Origin: Sphingobacteriales bacterium
GTDB lineage: Bacteria > Bacteroidota > Bacteroidia > Chitinophagales > UBA2359
Direction: 5' to 3'
Length of the DNA stretch: 64,000 nt
Assembly (NCBI GenBank): GCA_016706405.1
Contig: JADJJT010000001.1
Coordinates: 809,501-873,500, forward strand
The notes beneath the pieces are model-generated. The model had not been told where the DNA came from. It searched no databases and worked only from the letters and a program-made list of their open reading frames with translations. A program made the position numbers and the translations under genes. This document shows positions 9,436 to 18,207 of the stretch, in pieces (the stretch's first letter is position 1; every line of letters begins with the position of its first letter).

Positions 9436-10119
9436 ATGGGCATCCTAAAACAAATAGTTGACGACATTAAAGTTGTTGCCGACTCAGTCAAAAATATACA
9501 ATCTATACTTGCAGCTATAAAGGATGGAAAAAAATATTTTGAAAAAACACATCCCGAAATAAAACAAGATGTAGCTGCCATGTGTATAGAATTACAAAAA
9601 ACCTGTAACGCTATTGCAATAGCCTCAAGTGTAATTACAAATTTCAGATTCAATTCATCTGCCGGTGCCTTAGACAATGAGCCAACAAGATTTAACGACT
9701 ATTTCATCAAATATAAAACCAACAAAAATGAAGCAGAAAATTTAATCCGTTCTTTAAAAGGGCATTGCCGTATCATAAAACAACATGCCGAAAAAATAAG
9801 CAGCGGTAATACAAACGCTTTTTGGGCGTTTTTTGGTTTGCAATCAAGCCAAAGGGAAAACGAACTTGGAATACTGCTCCAAAAAATATATGATGATGAG
9901 CAAGACTATTACGATATAGTCAGTCGAATGGCTCACAGTATGAATACAGCGATTGAAGATGTAACCGATGCCTTATGCGTGAATGGGATGATGAGTGCGA
10001 CAAAAGTGCCCGCCGCTGCCTTGTTATTAACAGAATACGCAAAGTCTTTTAAAGAACTTGAGTTGGCTGCAAGCAAAACAAGAGATGAATTTGATTTTAC
10101 AATTAAGGATCTGCAATAG
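9436..10119 (+). CDS. Hypothetical alpha-helical protein
   Basis: A 227-residue protein I do not recognise. It has no signal peptide or membrane segment. The sequence is almost entirely predicted helix, with heptad-like spacing in residues 1-60 and 80-110 and again near the C-terminus (LTEYAKSFKELELAASKTRDEF), so a helical-bundle or coiled-coil cytoplasmic protein is likely. It starts with ATG 49 bases after a TACCTTTG element. It is followed after ~120 bases by an AraC regulator on the same strand, but the gap makes co-transcription uncertain. Confidence 0.6.
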   Translation: MGILKQIVDDIKVVADSVKNIQSILAAIKDGKKYFEKTHPEIKQDVAAMCIELQKTCNAIAIASSVITNFRFNSSAGALDNEPTRFNDYFIKYKTNKNEAENLIRSLKGHCRIIKQHAEKISSGNTNAFWAFFGLQSSQRENELGILLQKIYDDEQDYYDIVSRMAHSMNTAIEDVTDALCVNGMMSATKVPAAALLLTEYAKSFKELELAASKTRDEFDFTIKDLQ

Positions 10120-10240
10120 TCGCCCCAAAAAACACGAAGCAGGTGCTGCACGGCAAACGTATATTTTTTGGCGCTTAGGTCGCCCCAGAATCCGGAAGAT
10201 GAGCCAGCCCCAGTGTGTTGTAAGTTAAATAATCACCACC

Positions 10241-11140
10241 TTGAAATCAAACATACCATATTACAAAGAAATCAATGACTTTTTAAAGTCAATTCCTTCA
10301 GATTATCTAACTAATAATCCGGATTTTTTTTGCCTGCGGTTGAAAGCAAATGAGGGCTCAATCAGCAATTATAAACCACCTTTCCGCAAAGATTTTTATT
10401 TTATCGCGTTAGTGTCAAATGCGGGCAAAACCAAAATAACTTACGACAATACCAATGTTACAAAGTTGAATTCATTCCTTGTTTTTCAATCGCCCGGACT
10501 GCTTTACAGCTTTTTTAGAGACAATACAGCCAACGGCTATTTGATTTATTTCAAAAAAGGATGTTTGTCGTTTTTTAAGCCCGACTTTGAAAAAGAGTTT
10601 CCGTTCTTTAATATATTACACACTAACTTTTTTAAACTCAACGAAGCCAGATTTCAGGAGTTTGCCCCTCATTTTGAAGAAGTATTTTCTGCCTACGAAA
10701 GTGCAACCGACAAACAACATAAAATTGCAACTATTAAATTTCTTGCGTTGCTGTATCAGTTAAAAGAATTTACCAACGCCTTTAAACAGTGGGAAGAGGG
10801 GTTTACAACACCACAACAAATAGTACTGCAAAAATTTATTCAGTTGGTAAACAATTTTTACATCGAAAAGAGAACCATTGAAGAGTATGCCTCCCTGCTA
10901 AATATAACGCCCAATCATCTTTCGCAATCTGTTAAAACGGCATCAGGCAAAAACGCCTTAACCTTCCTTAATGACAGATTATTGACCGAGGCTAAATCTT
11001 TAATTCAGTTCACTAAATTTGATATAGCCGAAATTGCCTACCAACTTAATTTTTCTGACCCCGCCAATTTTGGCAAATTTTTTAAAAAACATACGGGTCA
11101 AACACCGTTGGAATACAGAAAGTCATCCGATAATAAATAA
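10241..11140 (+). CDS. AraC-family transcriptional regulator
   Basis: A 299-residue regulator. Residues ~20-170 form a cupin-like sensing domain (a DFYFIALVSNAGKTKI-type strand pattern). Residues ~200-295 carry the two helix-turn-helix motifs of AraC/XylS proteins: the first around YASLLNITPNHLSQSVK, the second around IAYQLNFSDPANFGKFFKKHTGQTP, ending in the usual P-x-x-Y/F-R. The only start that fits is TTG at 10241. The next gene on the same strand (a Rossmann-fold reductase) begins 95 bases later; AraC proteins of this type often control the adjacent gene, which is an inference here. Confidence 0.9.
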   Translation: MKSNIPYYKEINDFLKSIPSDYLTNNPDFFCLRLKANEGSISNYKPPFRKDFYFIALVSNAGKTKITYDNTNVTKLNSFLVFQSPGLLYSFFRDNTANGYLIYFKKGCLSFFKPDFEKEFPFFNILHTNFFKLNEARFQEFAPHFEEVFSAYESATDKQHKIATIKFLALLYQLKEFTNAFKQWEEGFTTPQQIVLQKFIQLVNNFYIEKRTIEEYASLLNITPNHLSQSVKTASGKNALTFLNDRLLTEAKSLIQFTKFDIAEIAYQLNFSDPANFGKFFKKHTGQTPLEYRKSSDNK

Positions 11141-11235
11141 TCTACCATTACAACCAAGTTTTTAACCATTCGCCAGCAAAATTCTTGCCGCATCTTTGTA
11201 TCGCAATTATTACCAACAAAAAAAACATTAACATT

Positions 11236-11889
11236 ATGCAAATCGCAGTATTAGGAACCGGCAATGTTGGAGACACCATCGGTTCAAAATTAATTGAATT
11301 AGGGCACGCTGTAATGATGGGCTCTAGAACAGCAGATAACGACAAAGCAAAAGCATTTGTTGCAAAACATAAAGACATGGCCAGTGCCGGAACTTTTGCC
11401 GAGGCCGCAAGTTTTGGCGATATTATTTTCAATTGCACCGCAGGCGTAGGCTCAATAGCCGCTTTAAAAATGGCAGGCGAGCAAAACCTCAACGGCAAAA
11501 TAATTGTGGACTTAGCCAACCCACTCGACTTTTCGAAAGGAATGCCGCCAACATTGGCAATTTGCAACCAAAATTCATTGGGCGAAGAAATTCAAAATAC
11601 ATTTCCCCAAGCTAAAGTTGTAAAAGCGCTAAACACAATGTGGTGCGGACTAATGGTAAATCCCGAAATGATAAACGGCGGCGACCATAGTACTTTTGTT
11701 AGTGGTAACGACCCAAATGCAAAAGAAACGGTAAAACAAATATTAAAATCGTTTGGATGGGCCGAAAAAAATATTCTTGACCTCGGCGACATAACCAAAT
11801 CCCGAGGAACCGAAATGTATTTACCAGTATGGTTAAGTATTTACATGGCCACCAATAACGGAGCTTTTAACATTAAAATAGTAAGTTAA
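11236..11889 (+). CDS. NADPH-dependent F420-reductase-like / COG2085 dinucleotide-binding protein
   Basis: A 217-residue Rossmann-fold protein opening with MQIAVLGTGNVGDTIGSKL, a GxGxxG dinucleotide-binding loop, and a GSRT motif typical of NADP-binding in the COG2085 family (F420-dependent NADP reductase N-domain relatives). The C-terminal part contains the conserved VKALNTMWCG segment, where the family usually has N-T-x. Bacteria lacking F420 use such proteins as NAD(P)-linked reductases of unknown substrate. The frame is open upstream to a TTG at 11185, but the Rossmann strand begins at ATG 11236, so I choose that. It is probably co-regulated with the AraC gene upstream. Confidence 0.85.
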   Translation: MQIAVLGTGNVGDTIGSKLIELGHAVMMGSRTADNDKAKAFVAKHKDMASAGTFAEAASFGDIIFNCTAGVGSIAALKMAGEQNLNGKIIVDLANPLDFSKGMPPTLAICNQNSLGEEIQNTFPQAKVVKALNTMWCGLMVNPEMINGGDHSTFVSGNDPNAKETVKQILKSFGWAEKNILDLGDITKSRGTEMYLPVWLSIYMATNNGAFNIKIVS

Positions 11890-11948
11890 AAATAAACAGG
11901 TCTGAGTTGGCATAATCCCAACTAAAAACAAGACGCGCTTGGTCCAAA

Positions 11949-12836
11949 TTAATTGCGCGAGTCGGCCCCCCACATCAGTTTTTTCCGGATAGTATTAAAA
12001 AAGTGGTCGTTCTTAAATTTAACAATATGCAGGTCAAAAGGGGCGCGGGTTACTTTAAGTTCGGTTTGGTAGTCAATAGTAGCAATTTGCGAATCTAAAG
12101 TGCATAAAAAATTATCGCTACGGCCTTCAACTTTAAAGCTAATTTCGTGGTCGTCTGGCAAAACAATGGGGCGCATGGTAAGGTTGTGCGGTGCAATGGG
12201 CGTTATAGAAAAAGTTCGCGCTTCGGGGGCTATAATAGGGCCGCCACAGCTTAAAGAGTAGGCCGTTGAGCCGGTAGGTGTAGCTACAATAATGCCATCG
12301 GCCCAATACGAGTTTAAAAATATTTCATTTACAAAAACATGTACCACAATTAAAGATGCTACATCTTTTTTCATAATAGTAAAATCGTTGAGTGCTACGT
12401 TTTGGTTGCCAAAAACCTCCGGATTTACTTGTAATTGTAATAACGAGCGTTGCTCAGTTTGAAAATTATTTTGTGTAAGATCCATTAAAGCCTGCGGTAG
12501 TGCATCTTTTGCCGTCCGGACTAAAAAGCCTAAGCGCCCGGTGTTTACCCCCCAAACCGGTATTTTTGTATTTTTTACAAACGGAATGGTATTTAATAAG
12601 GTGCCATCGCCCCCCAAACTGCATACTAAGTTTACTTCGTTTGAGGGCAAAACTTCGGCATCATAAAACAAGGTGGGTTTTTGCGGAAACGTAATACCCT
12701 CGGCTTGTATTTTGCTGTAATAGGCATCGTGCACCCAAATTTTAAAGCCATTTTGGTGCAACTGGTTTATTAGGTGCTGCACAAAGGGTAAATCGGGTTT
12801 GTTTAGCGTGCGGCTAAATAGGGCTACCTGATTCAT
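11949..12836 (-). CDS. nadK: NAD kinase
   Basis: A 295-residue ATP-NAD kinase, which phosphorylates NAD to NADP in the cytoplasm. The diagnostic GGDGT loop is at residues 75-79, followed by a GVNTGRLGFL segment, an LNDF strand and the WADGIIVATPTGSTAYSLSCGGPII block that forms the NAD site. Length is normal. The frame is open upstream into pdxA (to 12902), but ATG at 12836 gives the family N-terminus (MNQVALFSR) and leaves a 19-bp gap to the pdxA stop, so pdxA and nadK are likely one transcript. Confidence 0.95.
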   Translation of the reverse strand: MNQVALFSRTLNKPDLPFVQHLINQLHQNGFKIWVHDAYYSKIQAEGITFPQKPTLFYDAEVLPSNEVNLVCSLGGDGTLLNTIPFVKNTKIPVWGVNTGRLGFLVRTAKDALPQALMDLTQNNFQTEQRSLLQLQVNPEVFGNQNVALNDFTIMKKDVASLIVVHVFVNEIFLNSYWADGIIVATPTGSTAYSLSCGGPIIAPEARTFSITPIAPHNLTMRPIVLPDDHEISFKVEGRSDNFLCTLDSQIATIDYQTELKVTRAPFDLHIVKFKNDHFFNTIRKKLMWGADSRN

Positions 12837-12855
12837 AAATAAGGTAAAAAGCAAA

Positions 12856-14148
12856 TTAGTTTTCGTCGTCGGGGGCAATAGTTTCGTCGGCAAACTGGGC
12901 AATTAAAGCCGACGAGGCGCGTTGGAGCGGGTTGGCATACATGTCTTTGTAATTAAGGCGGTTGTAATAAATATCAATAGCCTGAAAAACAGCTTTCCGG
13001 AAAGAAGATTCGTTGGCAAGGTTGCGTCCGGCAATATCGTAGGCGGTTCCGTGGTCGGGCGAGGTGCGCACAAACGGCAATCCGGCAGTAAAATTGACCC
13101 CCTCGCCAAAGCCTAATGTTTTAAAAGGAATCAAACCCTGGTCGTGGTACATGGCTAATACGGCATCAAATTTTTTGTAAAGCCCCGAGCCAAAAAAGCT
13201 GTCAGCGGCATAGGGGCCAAAAATAAACTCGTTGTGTTGCAATGCCCGGTTTATGGCAGGGGTTATCATGGTGGCCTCTTCGTTACCTATTAACCCCTCG
13301 TCGCTGGCGTGTGGGTTAAGGCCAAGCACGGCAATACGGGGGCGGTTAAAGCCAAAATCGCGGCAAAGACTGTCGTTTAAAATTACTAATTTATTGTAAA
13401 TAAGGTCTTCGGTAATTTTGCCCGCTATTTTGCTAACAGGTAAATGGTTGGTAACAATTGCCATACGCATTTGGTCGTTAACTAATAACATAAGGCTATG
13501 TGGCGTATTCGCTTTTTGGGCTAAATACTCGGTATGGCCGTAAAAAGGTGTTTTGCTATCATGAATAACATTTTTATTGACCGGCGCCGTAACAATGGCA
13601 TGTAGCCGCCCTTGTTGCATATCGTAAATAGCGGCATCGAGGGCGCGCAGTGCAAACTGGCCAGCAGCGGGGTTGGGTCGGCCAATGGTAATTTGTACTT
13701 CTTCGTTCCAGCAATTGACCACATTTAAAACTTTAGATTTAGCTTTAAGGGCATCGGTTACAAGGTGGTAGGGCGTATCGGGCAGTTGTAGCACTTTGCG
13801 GTGGTACGACAAAACCCTTGAAGAGCCGTATATAACAGGGGTGCAAAGGCTTAACAATCTATCGTCAGCAAAGGTTTTAAGTATTACCTCTATGCCAACG
13901 CCATTAATATCGCCTATTGGAATGCCAATTTTAATGGCATCGCGAGGGGAAACTATTTCCTCAGTTGGCTCTTGTAGGTTATCAGTATCGGAGTAATTTT
14001 CGCTAAGCGCGGCAGCATCCTCGTCCTCCTCGTCCTCGTTTTTGCTTGAATACGGTTGTGTATTGGGCTTAAATGGCCGGTTAGGATTAGTTGAATTGGG
14101 GTTTTTGGAGGGCAAGTTGCCGGGTTGCTTTGGTGGTGGGGTGCTCAT
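12856..14148 (-). CDS. pdxA: 4-hydroxythreonine-4-phosphate dehydrogenase
   Basis: PdxA oxidises 4-phosphohydroxy-L-threonine in the DXP-dependent pyridoxal phosphate pathway. The core begins at about residue 71 (IKIGIPIGDINGVGIE) and shows the metal-binding histidines in GHTEYLA, NPHASDEG and MYHDQGLIP, then the C-terminal FTAGLPFVRTSPDHGTAYDIAG block. The 430-residue length exceeds the usual ~330-360 because of a ~70-residue N-terminal extension, first Pro/Asn-rich, then strongly acidic (NEDEEDEDAAA). No internal ATG offers a shorter form, so the extension seems to be translated. nadK follows closely on the same strand. Confidence 0.93.
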   Translation of the reverse strand: MSTPPPKQPGNLPSKNPNSTNPNRPFKPNTQPYSSKNEDEEDEDAAALSENYSDTDNLQEPTEEIVSPRDAIKIGIPIGDINGVGIEVILKTFADDRLLSLCTPVIYGSSRVLSYHRKVLQLPDTPYHLVTDALKAKSKVLNVVNCWNEEVQITIGRPNPAAGQFALRALDAAIYDMQQGRLHAIVTAPVNKNVIHDSKTPFYGHTEYLAQKANTPHSLMLLVNDQMRMAIVTNHLPVSKIAGKITEDLIYNKLVILNDSLCRDFGFNRPRIAVLGLNPHASDEGLIGNEEATMITPAINRALQHNEFIFGPYAADSFFGSGLYKKFDAVLAMYHDQGLIPFKTLGFGEGVNFTAGLPFVRTSPDHGTAYDIAGRNLANESSFRKAVFQAIDIYYNRLNYKDMYANPLQRASSALIAQFADETIAPDDEN

Positions 14149-14248
14149 TATTTATTATTCTTTCTAACGTTGTAAATGGGGCGGTAAGTGAATTTTTTTT
14201 AATTTTAAATTGAAGAGAGCAATTAGTTTTGTTTGAACTACAAATTTG

Positions 14249-14256
14249 CAAATATA
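14249..14256 (-). promoter_or_regulatory. Probable -7 element for pdxA-nadK
   Basis: On the minus strand this reads TATATTTG (TAnnTTTG), about 100 bases upstream of the pdxA start. No good -33 element. Confidence 0.3.
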
Positions 14257-14367
14257 ATGAATTGTTAATTTCTGTTTGCCGGATGTTTTTCTTATTCCGG
14301 AGCCTGTTTTTTAATTGCTAAATAATGTCAGAGGGGGTATGGTTTTGTTTTATCCGGATTTTTTTTC

Positions 14368-15159
14368 TTAGCCTTCGTCAAATACCTCGCCGGTGCCATC
14401 CAACACAATATCAACATCGGCGGGGTTACCTCTATAGTGAACATCTCCGGTGCTTTTTATGGTAACGTCTAAGGCATCAGAAGCATAAACTTCGCAGTTG
14501 CCCGTTCCTTGATGAAAAACATCACATTTATTAGTTTTTAAGTCAAAAGCATATAAATTGCCTGTCCCTGAAATTACAATATTATGGTAGGCAGCATTGC
14601 CCGAGTACTGCAATACACCCGTACCCGAAAGATCGCTGTTTAAATTAGGTGTTTCAAGGTCAAAAATATAGATACTGCCTGTGCCTTCTAAATCAACATC
14701 AACTTGGTTGCTGGCAATTAAGCCCTTTAGTGTTATTTCGCCAGTTCCGGTCGATTCTATTTCTATAAAATCGGTGGTAATGCTTGTTTTAGCTTCAATA
14801 TCTGAGGTGCCAGTTAATTGAACTTTATGCCAGTTTGGGCTGTAAACATGTATTACAATATCTTTATGTTTTTTCAGGCATTTGTCGTTGCTAATTATAA
14901 GTTGATTATTGGTTGTGATGTCGGTTTCAATAAATGGCAGCAAATTATCGTCGGTTTGGATGGTAACTTTACTTACCGTATCTTGGTGCAAATAAACGGC
15001 AGCATAATTGCCTTCTACAACTATTTTGTCGAAATTATTTACAAGGCGGGTATCAATGGCTACATCGCCCGAACCTTTTTCGCAATTACAAGCACTAACT
15101 AACGACAAAAGCAAAAACAAAAATAAAGCGTTGGTAAAAAAAACAGTTTGCTTGTTCAT
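14368..15159 (-). CDS. Lipoprotein with GIN (DUF2807) domain
   Basis: A 263-residue secreted lipoprotein. The signal peptide ends in a lipobox (LVSAC, Cys ~24). The rest is a right-handed beta-helix-like GIN/DUF2807 domain, recognisable from repeated short strands with TGTG turns (for example LTGTSDIE, ESTGTGEI, LEGTGSI, LSGTGVL, ISGTGNL, LDGTGEV) spaced 20-25 residues apart. Such head-domain proteins are common in Bacteroidota and have been compared to adhesin heads; the function is not established. It is monocistronic and divergent from the gene at 15373. Confidence 0.85.
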   Translation of the reverse strand: MNKQTVFFTNALFLFLLLSLVSACNCEKGSGDVAIDTRLVNNFDKIVVEGNYAAVYLHQDTVSKVTIQTDDNLLPFIETDITTNNQLIISNDKCLKKHKDIVIHVYSPNWHKVQLTGTSDIEAKTSITTDFIEIESTGTGEITLKGLIASNQVDVDLEGTGSIYIFDLETPNLNSDLSGTGVLQYSGNAAYHNIVISGTGNLYAFDLKTNKCDVFHQGTGNCEVYASDALDVTIKSTGDVHYRGNPADVDIVLDGTGEVFDEG

Positions 15160-15372
15160 AATTAAATGAATGGTTGATTGATTAAAGTATAGTTTGGCGC
15201 GAGGTTGAAGCGTGTTTTTAGACAGAAAAAAACTTGTCTTTTGTTTAAAAACGAAGTTTCAAAGATTATTTCCGGATAAAATTAATCTTTTAATACAAAT
15301 TTAACTGCAAAAGTATTGCACTTTTTCTACAAAATAGCTATGTTTGGGACTTCTTGTTTAAAACTAACAAAT

Positions 15373-16347
15373 ATGGACAATCAATTTTTGCCCGAGGGGA
15401 TGGATATTAATGCTTTGTTGAAACTTTTTTCGGGCGAGGTACATCTTTTAGAGCATGGCGTGCCGCCCGATGTGCAGCAAGCTTATTTTGAGGCATCGGG
15501 GTTATACCACAATCTGATAGGAAGCGAACTACTGCCATTCGAACTTAATATAGACGAAGCTATTTTGCAGTTACAAAATCCGGAAATTAGCATGGCTGTT
15601 TGTAAAATATTGCTCATCCAGTTAGGCAACTCGTCCGAAATTGCTGCTTTCCGCGCAATCGAAACTTTTTTTAACCAGCAACCACAAGGGTACTTAAAAG
15701 ATTGGTCGTATTTAGCACTACAAGAATCGCGAATTCATGTGGAAAATGCTTTAAGCGACGACGATAGTTTTAACGCCTTTGGCATCATTTCAACAGGATT
15801 GGGAAGTAAAAATAATAAATTGCGCTATGTGTTTGCCGTACCTACATTAAGTGGCAATGCCTTAACTAACGAGCAAATGGCCCAAATAAAATATTTTTTA
15901 CAACAAATTTGCGACGAACACAAATCGGAAGTAGAGGAACTGTTTTTTGGCAGTAACTACGTCAAAATTGTTTGTTTAGTGCCTATTGAGGTGGCGTTGG
16001 CTACCATTATTGAAGGCGCAATGGAACTTTGGAAAAGCAACGGCAACCAATTTATGTACGACGGCTATTTTGCCATAAATACCCATTTCCCTACCGAAAA
16101 AGAACTATTTCGCTATTTTAATAAGTGCTGGAACCCTCGAAAAAAAGTCCTCAAAAAAAAGGGCAACAGCAAACCAAGCAGTATTTCAAAAACAGATGAT
16201 GCCGATACCCTTGCCGACGAACTCACCAAATTGATTAATTTGAATGATAGCGGCAATTATACCCAAAATGACGACGATGATGACTACGACGACAATGAAG
16301 CAGGTGAAGACGATGAAGACGATGACGATGAAAACGCCGATGATTAA
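15373..16347 (+). CDS. Conserved hypothetical protein with acidic C-terminal tail
   Basis: A 324-residue protein of unknown function (343 if TTG at 15316 is used; ATG at 15373 gives MDNQFLPEG, a more natural start). There is no signal peptide or membrane helix. The body to about residue 265 is mixed helix/strand, beginning with a helical region that resembles ARM/HEAT-type repeats (alternating short helices around LLKLFSGEVHLLEHG and ISMAVCKILLIQLG). The last ~35 residues are nearly all Asp/Glu/Asn. It converges on proS with only 21 bases between stops. I do not recognise a named family. Confidence 0.65.
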   Translation: MDNQFLPEGMDINALLKLFSGEVHLLEHGVPPDVQQAYFEASGLYHNLIGSELLPFELNIDEAILQLQNPEISMAVCKILLIQLGNSSEIAAFRAIETFFNQQPQGYLKDWSYLALQESRIHVENALSDDDSFNAFGIISTGLGSKNNKLRYVFAVPTLSGNALTNEQMAQIKYFLQQICDEHKSEVEELFFGSNYVKIVCLVPIEVALATIIEGAMELWKSNGNQFMYDGYFAINTHFPTEKELFRYFNKCWNPRKKVLKKKGNSKPSSISKTDDADTLADELTKLINLNDSGNYTQNDDDDDYDDNEAGEDDEDDDDENADD

Positions 16348-16370
16348 AAGCAAATACGCTTTTATTTTTT
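16346..16370 (+). terminator. Small hairpin between convergent genes
   Basis: AAAAGC and GCTTTT (16346-16351 / 16358-16363) form a short stem followed by ATTTTTT. It overlaps the stop of the 15373 gene and lies just before the proS stop. Confidence 0.4.
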
Positions 16371-17844
16371 AATGCGCACGTGCAAATATAACCCGCTGCG
16401 TTGATGGTTTGCCCGAGTAAACACAAACACCATCTTCTAAAGGGTTATTAAGCGGAATACAACGAATAGTAGCTTTTGTTTCGGCTTTAATGGCCTCTTC
16501 GGTTTGGGTGGTGCCATCCCAGTGTGCCATTACAAAACCACCTTTTCCAATAGCAATTTTAAACTCGTCCCAGCTATTAGCCTGGCAGCTATTAGCCTGG
16601 CGGTAAGCCATCGCTTTGTTGAATAAGTTTTGCTGAATATCATCGAGCAAATCGCGCAAATACTGGCCAATTCCCTCAACGGGTACAACCATTTTTTCGC
16701 GGGTGTCGCGGCGTGCAATTTCAAGGGTGCCATTGTCTAAGTCGCGGCCACCAAAGGCAATTCTAATGGGTACGCCGCGCAACTCGTACTCGGCAAATTT
16801 AAACCCCGAACGTTTCGTGTCATCGTCATCGTATTTAACAATATAGTTTTCGCCTAATTCAGCTTTAATCCGGTTGGCTAAGGCTTGCATTTCTGGCAAG
16901 CGCGCTTGGGTATCTTTATTTATAAGTGGCACCATAACTACATGCAGGGGCGCAATTTTAGGCGGTATAACCAGCCCGTCGTCATCGCTGTGTACCATTA
17001 CTAAGGCACCCATCAACCTGGTAGAAACCCCCCACGAAGTAGCCCACACATAGTCGCGTTCGCCGCTTGCGGTTAAAAACTGCACATCGAAAGCACGTGC
17101 AAAGTTTTGCCCTAAAAAGTGCGAGGTGCCCATTTGCAAAGCACGGCCATCTTGCATTAGTCCTTCGCAGGTATAGGTGTCTTCGGCTCCGGCAAAGCGC
17201 TCGTTAACACTTTTAACTCCTTTTATTACGGGTATAGCCATATAGTTTTCCATAAAATTGGCATACTCGTTTAGCATTTGCTGGGCTTCGGCAACGGCTT
17301 CGGCGGCGGTAGCGTGGGCGGTATGCCCCTCTTGCCAATGAAACTCGGCGGTGCGCAAAAACAATTTAGTGCGCATTTCCCAACGCACTACGTTAGCCCA
17401 TTGGTTTATTAAAATAGGTAAGTCGCGGTACGATTGAATCCAGTCGCGGTAAGTATTCCAAATAATGGTTTCGCTGGTTGGGCGCACAATTAACTCCTCT
17501 TCCAATTTGGCTTCGGGGTCAACAATTACGCCGTTGCCATCGGGGCTATTTTTTAGGCGGTAATGCGTTACAACGGCACATTCTTTGGCAAAACCTTCAA
17601 CGTGGGCGGCCTCTTTACTTAAAAAACTTTTAGGTATAAATAACGGAAAAGCAGCGTTTACATGCCCTGTTGCTTTAAAGCGGGCATCAAGTTGGTTGCG
17701 CATATTTTCCCAAATAGCATAACCGTAGGGTTTAATTACCATGCAGCCCCGAACGGCAGAGTAGTCGGCCAATCCGGCCTTAATTACTAAATCGTTGTAC
17801 CATGCATTAATATCTTGTGCGCGTGGTGTAATTTCTTTTGCCAT
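16369..17844 (-). CDS. proS: Prolyl-tRNA synthetase, archaeal/eukaryotic-type (ProS type 3)
   Basis: Charges tRNA-Pro in the cytoplasm. At 491 residues it lacks the editing insertion of the E. coli-type enzyme and matches the short archaeal/eukaryotic type. Visible class II signatures: YGYAIWENM, AFPLFIPKSF, RPTSETIIWN, the motif 2 region WANVVRWEMRTKLFLRTAEFHWQEGHTAH, and the C-terminal anticodon-binding domain ending in a CVYSGKPS zinc-like segment and a final aromatic-containing tail. An in-frame 15-bp tandem duplication (16571-16600) doubles QANSC/QANSW near residue 420. The start at 17844 (MAKEITPR) fits the family. Confidence 0.95.
   Translation of the reverse strand: MAKEITPRAQDINAWYNDLVIKAGLADYSAVRGCMVIKPYGYAIWENMRNQLDARFKATGHVNAAFPLFIPKSFLSKEAAHVEGFAKECAVVTHYRLKNSPDGNGVIVDPEAKLEEELIVRPTSETIIWNTYRDWIQSYRDLPILINQWANVVRWEMRTKLFLRTAEFHWQEGHTAHATAAEAVAEAQQMLNEYANFMENYMAIPVIKGVKSVNERFAGAEDTYTCEGLMQDGRALQMGTSHFLGQNFARAFDVQFLTASGERDYVWATSWGVSTRLMGALVMVHSDDDGLVIPPKIAPLHVVMVPLINKDTQARLPEMQALANRIKAELGENYIVKYDDDDTKRSGFKFAEYELRGVPIRIAFGGRDLDNGTLEIARRDTREKMVVPVEGIGQYLRDLLDDIQQNLFNKAMAYRQANSCQANSWDEFKIAIGKGGFVMAHWDGTTQTEEAIKAETKATIRCIPLNNPLEDGVCVYSGKPSTQRVIFARAH
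16571..16600. repeat. 15-bp perfect tandem duplication inside proS
   Basis: The unit CAGCTATTAGCCTGG occurs twice back to back and adds five residues in frame. It lies in the segment between the anticodon-binding domain and the C-terminal domain. Confidence 0.9.
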
Positions 17845-18207
17845 AAAATGAGAATAAATCTATAAAAATAATTGTCTTTTAAGTATGGATATAAGTATTG
17901 TTTAGATAAACCTATTATGGTAGCGCTTGAAGAGCAAAATTTAATCCGGATTAAGTAGCATTAAAGTTGTAACTTTCCTTAAAAAGGAGTCATTAACAAA
18001 TTGGGCAAGTTTTCTTTTTCTCCGGATGATGAAAAAGAACTTGTTTTTTAACAAAATTTAAAAAACTTTGCAAAGATACGGTTAAACTTTTACATTTCTT
18101 TAATGTCGAACAGCATAGCTGTTAGTGTAATTTAAGGTATTGCCGAAAAAATAAGCTGGCAGCATTAATTTTATTTCACCTTATTATCATTTATATAATT
18201 TAATAAA
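17845..18207. other. Divergent intergenic region proS / Tyr-rich protein gene
   Basis: 363 AT-rich bases between divergent genes. I see two TCCGGA hexamers and an AACTTTGC stretch near 18066 that only weakly resembles a -7 element. No gene or RNA was recognised. Confidence 0.4.

Noticed and set aside
11185..11235. TTG start for the COG2085 reductase
   Set aside because: The Rossmann strand should start at the N-terminus; ATG at 11236 does this.
12837..12902. Upstream extension of the nadK frame over the pdxA end
   Set aside because: The family N-terminus begins at 12836, and the extension would only add residues from the pdxA 3' end.
18000..18207. Riboswitch or structured leader before the Tyr-rich gene
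   Set aside because: No conserved core or convincing long-range pairing could be found by eye.
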